A DNA stretch of 6,309 nucleotides. It comes from Butyrivibrio sp. (GTDB taxonomy: Bacteria; Bacillota; Clostridia; Lachnospirales; Lachnospiraceae). This document shows, piece by piece, positions 1 to 5,092 of this stretch. The position numbers and the translations under genes were made by a program. A model generated the notes under the pieces. That model made no database searches, was not told the DNA's origin, and saw nothing but the letters and a program-made list of their open reading frames with translations. How positions within the stretch are numbered: position 1 is the stretch's first letter; every line of letters begins with the position of its first letter. The DNA lies in assembly GCA_024688095.1 (NCBI GenBank), contig JAILEJ010000141.1, positions 1-6,309 on the forward strand. The letters are read 5' to 3'.

Positions 1-495
1 GAAAGCAGAGAGTTTCTAACAAAGGCATGCGATAAGAATACGGGACTTAGCGCAGAATACAGTTATTTTGATGGAACACCTTACCCGCTTGAACAGGATA
101 TATTCGGGAGACATGACTGGTTTTATTCTGATGCATATAGAACTATTGCCAATATAGCTCTTGATTATGAGTGGTTTGGAAAAGATACGGGTTATGCTGA
201 ATTTGAAAGAGATATTTGTAACAAGCTGCAGGCGTTTTTTGGAAATCTTCCAGATGGAAATAAGAGAAAGGCATATCTTATAGATGGAACAGTTCTTGAT
301 GAAGATGCACTACATCCTGTGGCAATAACTGCAACAAATGCACAGGCGTCACTTGCTGCTACTGGAGATGAAGCAAAACGGTGTGTCCAGGAATTCTGGA
401 ACACACCGCTTAGAAGTGGAGACAGAAGGTATTATGACAACTGTCTTTATATGTTTGCTATGCTTGCTCTTAGTGGAAATTATAGAATCTGGTAA
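1..495 (+). CDS. Glycoside hydrolase family 8, probable reducing-end xylose-releasing exo-oligoxylanase (Rex); 5' end missing
   Basis: The frame is open from the first base and ends at TAA 493-495, giving the last 164 residues of a protein that normally has about 380. Visible GH8 features are the block GRHDWFYSDAYR (window residues 36-47), where D44 in the S-D-A-Y-R context aligns with the family's catalytic base, and the closing RYYDNCLYM...YRIW, which is typical of the GH8 C-terminus. A Leu-His-Pro triplet at residues 104-106 matches the loop reported in Rex enzymes to block the substrate cleft and give exo action; endo-acting GH8 cellulases and xylanases lack it. The expected reaction is release of xylose from the reducing end of xylo-oligosaccharides, in the cytoplasm if it behaves like known Rex enzymes. 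The N-terminal half with the catalytic acid lies outside the window, so a signal peptide cannot be excluded. GH8 is secure; the Rex subtype is an inference from the LHP loop. Confidence 0.85.
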   Translation, partial: ESREFLTKACDKNTGLSAEYSYFDGTPYPLEQDIFGRHDWFYSDAYRTIANIALDYEWFGKDTGYAEFERDICNKLQAFFGNLPDGNKRKAYLIDGTVLDEDALHPVAITATNAQASLAATGDEAKRCVQEFWNTPLRSGDRRYYDNCLYMFAMLALSGNYRIW

Positions 496-522
496 AAATG
501 TTCTTAAATTAGATAAAGCATT

Positions 523-1059
523 TTATAATTTGGAATCCAAAAACTCAGGAAGCTTAACCTTATGTATTATTGCTACTGCAATAAAAGCATATGCGATTCC
601 AAGGATAAGGCCTCCTAAAACATCTGTAGGATAGTGAACGCCTACATATAATCTTGATAGTGCAATCAGTATTGCCAGAGCAAGAGAGGCATATTTCCAT
701 CTGGATTTAGTTTCCTTTAAAAGTACAGTAGTGAATGCAAAGGAGCTTGCTGTATGGCCTGAAGGAAAAGAGAAATCTGAAGGCTTTGATACTAGAATAG
801 TCAGGTTTTCAATTACTTCATAGGGCCTTGTTCTTGCAACCAGGTTTTTGATGAAAATATTATTTATAAAAAGCATAATTATAAGAGACAGGGCGCACGT
901 GATACCAAGGCGCCTTGTTTTTTTGTTTACCATAAGTATCAAAGAAAGGATTATCCAGATAATTCCTGTATTTCCCAGTGTTGTTACAAATATCATTACA
1001 GGATTAAGAATTGGATTTCTGATATATTCCTGAATAAATAGTAAAATCTGTCCGTCCAT
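523..1059 (-). CDS. PAP2-family integral membrane phosphatase (178 aa)
   Basis: All three parts of the PAP2 (type 2 phosphatidic acid phosphatase) signature are present: K71-x6-R78-P79, then PSGH at 99-102, then S135-R136-x5-H142-x3-D146. H142 would be the phosphorylated nucleophile and H102 the acid. Hydrophobic segments near residues 21-44, 52-70, 104-115, 123-140 and 148-165 fit the usual five to six membrane helices, with the active site on the outer face. Small bacterial PAP2 proteins dephosphorylate undecaprenyl diphosphate, phosphatidylglycerol phosphate or phosphatidic acid; the sequence does not say which, so no gene symbol is given. The ATG at 1059 is chosen because AAGGAG lies 7 bases upstream. 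An in-frame ATG at 1110 would add 17 residues, but it lacks a ribosome site and overlaps the likely -10 element. The gene converges on the GH8 gene with only 27 bases between the stops. Confidence 0.92.
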   Translation of the reverse strand: MDGQILLFIQEYIRNPILNPVMIFVTTLGNTGIIWIILSLILMVNKKTRRLGITCALSLIIMLFINNIFIKNLVARTRPYEVIENLTILVSKPSDFSFPSGHTASSFAFTTVLLKETKSRWKYASLALAILIALSRLYVGVHYPTDVLGGLILGIAYAFIAVAIIHKVKLPEFLDSKL

Positions 1060-1066
1060 GTTAATG

Positions 1067-1072
1067 CTCCTT
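1067..1072 (-). promoter_or_regulatory. Ribosome binding site that fixes the PAP2 start
   Basis: On the minus strand AAGGAG is followed by 7 bases and then the ATG at 1059-1057. This favours the 178-residue product over the longer reading from 1110. Confidence 0.8.
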
Positions 1073-1108
1073 ATAGCATATAAATAATAAAACTTCCGAC
1101 TGATGTAC

Positions 1109-1139
1109 ATTATGCATTAATTATCATCAGGGAAGTCAA
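1109..1139 (-). promoter_or_regulatory. Candidate sigma-A promoter for the PAP2 gene
   Basis: Minus strand: TTGACT (1139-1134) as the -35 element, a 19-base spacer, and CATAAT (1114-1109) as the -10. The spacer is longer than the ideal 17; reading TGCATA as the -10 gives 17 but a poorer hexamer. The predicted start of transcription near 1102 leaves a leader of about 43 bases before the ATG at 1059. This would allow PAP2 to be transcribed independently of the 96-residue gene upstream. It is a sequence match only. Confidence 0.45.
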
Positions 1140-1210
1140 GTGTTTTTAATGATACTATAGTTTAATCAATATTTCAAAGACAAAATATATTTTTGTATAT
1201 AATTTTCGTG

Positions 1211-1227
1211 TAATAAAAGTTTTATTA
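1211..1227. repeat. Perfect 8-bp inverted repeat with a single-base centre
   Basis: TAATAAAA (1211-1218), G1219, then TTTTATTA (1220-1227). It lies 30 bases beyond the stop codon of the 96-residue minus-strand gene. An A/T-only stem with no spare loop makes a poor intrinsic terminator, and on the minus strand no T-run follows directly. It could be an operator-like site or chance in AT-rich DNA. Confidence 0.4.
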
Positions 1228-1256
1228 TAGGGAACATCTATATCATTGAAAAATTA

Positions 1257-1547
1257 TCAAATCGTTATATCGAAAGTAGAGGCCTCAACCTGTTCTTTTT
1301 GCAAATTTTTGTTATATGTATAGTTCTGAAAAAATTTTTTTTCCAGATTATTTTTTACATAGCTGTTATCATTTGAGGATTTTGTTGTTGATATTTCAGC
1401 CTGAATATTTGAGGCCTGCTGTCTAAGTGCGGAAGCAAAAGCCATTGATGCATTATCGCCTTTACTTGTAAGAGCCTGAGTTTTATTTATTAAAGACTGT
1501 AATTGCATCTGATATCCACTTAATCCCTGTATTTTTAATGATGACAT
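1257..1547 (-). CDS. Hypothetical protein, 96 aa, polar and helix-prone
   Basis: I do not recognise this protein. It starts at ATG 1547-1545, with AAAGG ending 8 bases upstream (1560-1556), and stops at TGA. It has no cysteine, no signal peptide and no membrane segment. Residues 9-55 are rich in Gln, Ala, Ser, Leu and Asn, with spacing that suits an amphipathic helix or coiled coil. Residues 55-65 are Ser/Asn-rich and probably a flexible linker. The rest alternates Lys, Asn and aromatic residues. The N-terminal composition and the stretch S-M-A-F-A-S-A-L-R-Q-Q vaguely recall flagellar rod or export-substrate proteins such as FliE, but the similarity is too weak for a name. It has its own ribosome site and lies 197 bases upstream of the PAP2 start on the same strand, so joint transcription with PAP2 is possible. 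Length, Shine-Dalgarno site and intergenic flanks support a real gene. Confidence 0.7.
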   Translation of the reverse strand: MSSLKIQGLSGYQMQLQSLINKTQALTSKGDNASMAFASALRQQASNIQAEISTTKSSNDNSYVKNNLEKKFFQNYTYNKNLQKEQVEASTFDITI

Positions 1548-1637
1548 TTTTTAAACCTTTCATAAACTCTTTATTTTTCGAATATAATATTAGTATTTAT
1601 CATTAAAAATTAACTAAAAAAATCAGGGTAATCGATG

Positions 1638-1653
1638 TATAATTTAAATTATA
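1638..1653. promoter_or_regulatory. 16-bp perfect palindrome carrying a TATAAT hexamer on each strand, in a divergent intergenic region
   Basis: TATAATTTAAATTATA at 1638-1653 is its own reverse complement. Its left half reads TATAAT on the plus strand, 46 bases before the metallo-beta-lactamase ATG. Its right half reads TATAAT on the minus strand, about 100 bases before the ATG of the 96-residue gene. It lies within the 141 bases between these divergent genes. Either half could serve as a -10 element, but no good -35 hexamer sits 16-18 bases upstream of either: AAAAAA on the plus side and TGCATT on the minus side. Promoter use is therefore tentative; the palindrome itself is certain. Confidence 0.45.
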
Positions 1654-1675
1654 GAAAAAGATTATAGGTGAATGC

Positions 1676-1680
1676 AGGAG
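1676..1680 (+). promoter_or_regulatory. Ribosome binding site that fixes the metallo-beta-lactamase start
   Basis: AGGAG followed by 8 bases and ATG 1689-1691. An upstream in-frame GTG at 1668 would place this site inside the coding sequence and has no Shine-Dalgarno sequence of its own, so the ATG is preferred. Confidence 0.8.
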
Positions 1681-1688
1681 AGTATAAG

Positions 1689-2642
1689 ATGAAAATTGTA
1701 AATCTGGTCGAGAATACTGAGGGAAAATCAGGCTGTAGAGCAGAACATGGTCTGTGCTTTTATATAGAAACAAAGAAACATAAAATACTTATGGATACTG
1801 GTCAGAGTGACCTTCTTATAGAAAATGCAGAAAAACTTGGAGTAGATCTTAGTAAGGTAGATATAGCATTTCTAAGCCATGGTCATTATGATCATAGCGG
1901 AGGAATTATTCCATTTAGCAGGATAAACAAAACTGCGAGGATTTATATTAAAGAGAATGCCTTTGGAGATTATTATTCTACGAGTAAAAGTACAGAACCA
2001 AGATTTATAGGGATTGATCCTGACATCAGAAAGCTTGAGCAGGTCTGCATAATAGATGAAAATACTAAAATCGATGATGAACTTTCTGTTTACTCCGGAG
2101 TTGGAAATGGAAGGCCTTCACCTCTTACAAATAAATCTCTGTATAAAAAAGAAAATGATGTATTTGTAAATGATGATTTTGAACATGAGCAGTGTCTTGT
2201 AATAAAACAGGATGGAAAGACGTTTCTTTTCTCTGGATGCGCTCATCATGGAATCCTTAATATCCTTGACAGATATGTTGAAATTTATGGGGACGAACCT
2301 GATTATGTATTTAGCGGATTTCATACCATGAGAAAAACAGATTATTCAGAAGAAGATGTTGAATATATTAAGCAGACTGCAAATGCCTTAAAAGAATATA
2401 AGACAAAGTTCTACACATGTCATTGTACGGGAGTAGAGCCTTATGAAATTATGAAGGAAATACTTAAGGACAAGATAGAGTATGTGCATTGTGGTGATTG
2501 TATAGAGATAACGAATGATAAAGATAACGAAAATAAAAAGATAAAAAAAGGAGGTGGATTTATGAAATGGCATAAATTCTTTGCATGGGCAACTGTTGCA
2601 TGTTTTGTACTTACAATGATCACTGGATATCAGAAAAAGTAA
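1689..2642 (+). CDS. Metallo-beta-lactamase-fold hydrolase, DHPPP-synthase-like (COG1237 type), with an extra C-terminal membrane segment
   Basis: The 317-residue reading has the MBL motif H64-x-H66-x-D68-H69, followed by GCAHHG (H186), GFH (H212) and CHCTG (H245). These are the marks of the branch typified by archaeal MJ0301, named 7,8-dihydropterin-6-yl-methyl-4-(beta-D-ribofuranosyl)aminobenzene 5'-phosphate synthase. Bacterial members are mostly of unproven function, so the substrate is open; a cytoplasmic two-metal hydrolase is expected. The domain ends at about residue 274 in the pattern H-C-G-D-C-I-E-I, where relatives normally stop. Here a charged Asn/Lys/Asp linker (275-287) and GGG lead into residues 292-317, a hydrophobic helix with a basic tail. 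That segment is a complete small ORF with its own strong ribosome site. The gene seems to stand alone, closed by an intrinsic terminator. The fold and family branch are secure; whether the tail is normally part of this protein is not. Confidence 0.88.
   Translation: MKIVNLVENTEGKSGCRAEHGLCFYIETKKHKILMDTGQSDLLIENAEKLGVDLSKVDIAFLSHGHYDHSGGIIPFSRINKTARIYIKENAFGDYYSTSKSTEPRFIGIDPDIRKLEQVCIIDENTKIDDELSVYSGVGNGRPSPLTNKSLYKKENDVFVNDDFEHEQCLVIKQDGKTFLFSGCAHHGILNILDRYVEIYGDEPDYVFSGFHTMRKTDYSEEDVEYIKQTANALKEYKTKFYTCHCTGVEPYEIMKEILKDKIEYVHCGDCIEITNDKDNENKKIKKGGGFMKWHKFFAWATVACFVLTMITGYQKK
2548..2556 (+). promoter_or_regulatory. Strong internal Shine-Dalgarno sequence inside the MBL reading frame
   Basis: AAGGAGGTG is a near-perfect complement to the 16S rRNA 3' end. 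Its AGGAGG core lies 7 bases before ATG 2562-2564. It is stronger than the ribosome sites of the full-length genes in this window and encodes K-G-G-G in the MBL frame. Confidence 0.75.
2562..2642 (+). CDS. Possible separate small membrane protein (26 aa), nested in frame at the end of the MBL gene
   Basis: It starts at ATG 2562, 7 bases after AGGAGG, and ends at TAA 2640-2642. The product has a basic start (M-K-W-H-K), one hydrophobic helix of about 18 residues from F6 to I22, and a basic end (T-G-Y-Q-K-K): the form of a single-pass small membrane protein. The K-x-H-K...T-G-Y-x-x-K pattern resembles short membrane proteins I associate with Firmicutes, but I cannot name the family with confidence. 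It shares frame and stop codon with the MBL hydrolase, so the locus could make both the free peptide and a membrane-anchored enzyme. The main alternative is that the MBL stop codon was lost by mutation or by a sequencing error in the A7 tract just upstream. The Shine-Dalgarno sequence makes independent translation likely; no function is evident. Confidence 0.6.
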   Translation: MKWHKFFAWATVACFVLTMITGYQKK

Positions 2643-2647
2643 TATAG

Positions 2648-2691
2648 AAGAGCTGAGCACATATCACAATGTGCTGCAGCTCTTTATTTTT
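2648..2691 (+). terminator. Intrinsic terminator after the MBL / small-protein gene
   Basis: The left arm AGAGCTG-AGCACAT (2649-2662), with a 6-base loop (2663-2668), pairs with ATGTGCT and CAGCTCT (2669-2683); the only interruption is one bulged G at 2676. A2648-T2684 adds a pair. The T-rich tail TTATTTTT follows at once. It begins 6 bases after the stop codon and separates this unit from the c-di-GMP genes. Confidence 0.92.
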
Positions 2692-2837
2692 GTGCAAGTT
2701 TCTCATCTTGACAGGGAATAAAAAAACATGTCACTGATTTATAATAAATTTTTTATCATTATTTAATAAGCATAATATTAGATAGATTACTTTTTATAGT
2801 AAAATAGAATTATATTTTATAAATACATGAGGCGATT

Positions 2838-5018
2838 ATGTACAAGGCAAGTAAAAACAGAGCGAAAAAGTGGATTGTATTTATTCTGTTTCTATTTTTG
2901 GGGATAATTTTTAATCTTATCTTTAACGCTTTTGCGAACAGATTTCTTGATAAAATTTTATATCTGGATTCTATTGGCACCATGGTGGTCGCTGTAATCG
3001 GTGGCTATTTCCCAGGTGTTTTTGTTGCGCTTATAACCAATGTGATTACATTTATTGATAATCCACCTTCTGTTTATTTTGTTATTCTAAATATATTTAC
3101 AGCAATGTGGACTACGTATTATTACAAAAAGTATAAGTCTGTAAAAAAGAATCTGGCTAAATATTTATCCATTTATGTACTTGTCGTAGCTTTTTGTAAT
3201 AGTCTTTTTGCCGGCATAATAAACTTTTTGCAGGGTATTGATAAACCTCATGGAGATGGGCTTATTGACAGTTATATTGTGCTTATGATGCAGATCACGG
3301 GCATGAATTTTTATATGGCTCATTTTATAATTAATTTTGTAATACATATTATGGACAAGTTTATATGTATTATGATTTCATATCTGATCATAAAAAAGGC
3401 TCCAGGATCCATGGTTCAGACCATTAAGAATGTAGGATGGCTTCAGAGACCTCTTGATGATGACATGATAAAAACCATAAGTAAAAAGACATCAAGAAAA
3501 TTGTCTATTAAGTCTAAAATTGGTATTTCACTTTTTGCGGCATGCATTGCCATTACAACTGTTATAGCACTTCTTTCCCGAATGCTGTTTATGAATTATA
3601 TGGATCAGAAATTCCATGATGAAGCAAAGGGTATATCACGCCTTGTTGCAAGTACTATAGAATCTGACAGGGTCAGTGATTATATTGAGCTTGGAGAAGA
3701 TGCATATGGTTATAGAAAGACAGAAAATCTGCTATACAACATTAGCATTGTAACTCCAAACATTCAGTATATCTTTGTTTATAAGGTAAGTGACGATGGT
3801 TATACAGTTGTCTTTGATCTGGATACAGATGATTTAGTTGGAGAAGACCCTGGGACACATGTGGATTTTGATAAATCCGTACTTCCTTATGTTGAAGCAA
3901 TGAAAGCCGGTGAAGAATTTGAGCCATATATTACAGACGATGATAATATTGGATATTTTCTTACTTCTTTGACTCCTGTATTTGATGATGATGGCAATTG
4001 TGTCTGTTATGCAGGTGCTGATATTTCGATGGAGGATTATGAAGTTTATCAAAGCCAGTTTATGATCAGACTTATTTGTTTATGCTTTGGTTTTATGGTG
4101 ATGATAATTCTGGCAGGTCTGTGGATTGCAGAATATCATATGATTTATCCAATTAATACTATTATCAAAACAGCAGACAATTTTGAGTATGAAGATGAAG
4201 AGAGCAGAATTAAGAATGTTGACAGTATAAGAGATATAGGCATACATACAGGGGATGAGATAGAAAACATGTTTTATACATTTCTTCAGACTATTGAAGA
4301 AAATATGTTTAACTATAGTACTATGATGCAGAAGTCCAAGGATCTTGATGAAGTTCAGACCGGACTCATCATGGTTCTGGCAGATCTTGTTGAAAACAGG
4401 GATTCTTCAACAGGTGATCATATACGTAAGACGGCAACCTATACCGGAATTGTCATGAGAAAAATGCGTGAGCTGGGATTTTATACCAATGAGCTTACGG
4501 ATGATTTTATGTCTAATGTAATAAAATCAGCACCTCTCCATGATATAGGAAAGATTCAGATTTCAGATTCCATACTTAATAAGCCTGGTAAGCTTACAGA
4601 TGAAGAGTTTGAGATCATGAAAAAGCATACAATATTTGGTGCACGGGTTATAGATCAGTGTATTTCATCTCTTCCGGATTCTGAGTATCTTGAAGAGGCA
4701 AAGAATATAGCTGCATATCACCATGAAAAGTGGAATGGTAAAGGCTATCCTACAGGCCTTAAGGGCGAGGAAATACCGTTGTCTGCAAGAATAATGGCTG
4801 TTGCAGATGTTTTTGACGCACTTGTTTCAAAGAGAGTTTATAAGGATGCTTTTTCATTTGATAAAGCAATGGGAATAATTATAGACGAAGCAGGAATTCA
4901 GTTTGATCCAAAAGTGGCACAGGCATTTGTTGCAGCATCGGATGAGGTTAAGGCTGCTGCAGAGTCATTTGAAAGAAATAAAGTAAGTGAGCTTTTGGGG
5001 AAAGACGGAATTTTATAA
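2838..5018 (+). CDS. Membrane sensor with HAMP and HD-GYP cyclic di-GMP phosphodiesterase (726 aa)
   Basis: Order of parts: (1) residues 11-186, about six hydrophobic helices including the block L-D-S-I-G-T-M near 43-49 followed by a Gly/Pro-rich turn and T-N, reminiscent of ECF-transporter S components; (2) a basic cytoplasmic link (187-225); (3) a TM helix at about 228-250; (4) an extracytoplasmic region (255-405), Cache-like, closing with Y-A-G-A-D-I-S-M at 391-398; (5) a TM helix at about 408-432; (6) a HAMP-like segment (433-490) with P438 and G-D-E-I-E-N; (7) HD-GYP from about 505 to the end. Key output residues are present: ENRD...TGDH (H528), H568-D569-x-G-K, H597, H628-H629, G636-Y637-P638 and D657. 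This predicts hydrolysis of c-di-GMP to pGpG or GMP, controlled by an external signal. GAGG ends 5 bases before the ATG. The 146 bases upstream are AT-rich and show no convincing promoter. A GGDEF-EAL gene follows on the same strand. Confidence 0.93.
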   Translation: MYKASKNRAKKWIVFILFLFLGIIFNLIFNAFANRFLDKILYLDSIGTMVVAVIGGYFPGVFVALITNVITFIDNPPSVYFVILNIFTAMWTTYYYKKYKSVKKNLAKYLSIYVLVVAFCNSLFAGIINFLQGIDKPHGDGLIDSYIVLMMQITGMNFYMAHFIINFVIHIMDKFICIMISYLIIKKAPGSMVQTIKNVGWLQRPLDDDMIKTISKKTSRKLSIKSKIGISLFAACIAITTVIALLSRMLFMNYMDQKFHDEAKGISRLVASTIESDRVSDYIELGEDAYGYRKTENLLYNISIVTPNIQYIFVYKVSDDGYTVVFDLDTDDLVGEDPGTHVDFDKSVLPYVEAMKAGEEFEPYITDDDNIGYFLTSLTPVFDDDGNCVCYAGADISMEDYEVYQSQFMIRLICLCFGFMVMIILAGLWIAEYHMIYPINTIIKTADNFEYEDEESRIKNVDSIRDIGIHTGDEIENMFYTFLQTIEENMFNYSTMMQKSKDLDEVQTGLIMVLADLVENRDSSTGDHIRKTATYTGIVMRKMRELGFYTNELTDDFMSNVIKSAPLHDIGKIQISDSILNKPGKLTDEEFEIMKKHTIFGARVIDQCISSLPDSEYLEEAKNIAAYHHEKWNGKGYPTGLKGEEIPLSARIMAVADVFDALVSKRVYKDAFSFDKAMGIIIDEAGIQFDPKVAQAFVAASDEVKAAAESFERNKVSELLGKDGIL

Positions 5019-5092
5019 CTAACATATCTATATTAAATATGATAAAATGTAAGTGTATTTTATATGAGAATATGCCGGAAGGTATTTTTGAT

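Noticed and set aside
495..524. AAAATG...CATTTT inverted repeat between the convergent GH8 and PAP2 genes
   Set aside because: Six A/T-rich pairs around an 18-base loop are too weak to call a bidirectional terminator.
338..634. Plus-strand open frame of 98 codons crossing the GH8 and PAP2 stop codons
   Set aside because: It overlaps two well-supported genes, has no ribosome site, and its tail is the antisense of PAP2 codons.
848..1033. Plus-strand 61-codon frame
   Set aside because: Antisense shadow of the PAP2 membrane helices.
1484..1563. Upstream minus-strand ATG (1563) opening a 26-codon frame that overlaps the 96-residue gene out of frame
   Set aside because: It has only a weak AAGAG too close to the ATG, while the ATG at 1547 has better spacing and a longer frame.
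2388..2660. Minus-strand frames opposite the end of the MBL gene
   Set aside because: They are antisense to conserved MBL motifs and the small ORF, lack ribosome sites and have Phe/Ile/Ser-rich shadow composition.
2708..2745. Consensus TTGACA at 2708-2713 with TATAAT at 2740-2745 upstream of the HD-GYP gene
   Set aside because: The 26-base spacing is far outside 16-19, and no acceptable -10 lies at the right distance. The whole 2692-2837 gap is AT-rich with no confident promoter or riboswitch.
5019..5092. Possible terminator or riboswitch between the HD-GYP and GGDEF-EAL genes
   Set aside because: Only a short CATAT/ATATG pairing is visible, with no G/C stem and no conserved aptamer features.
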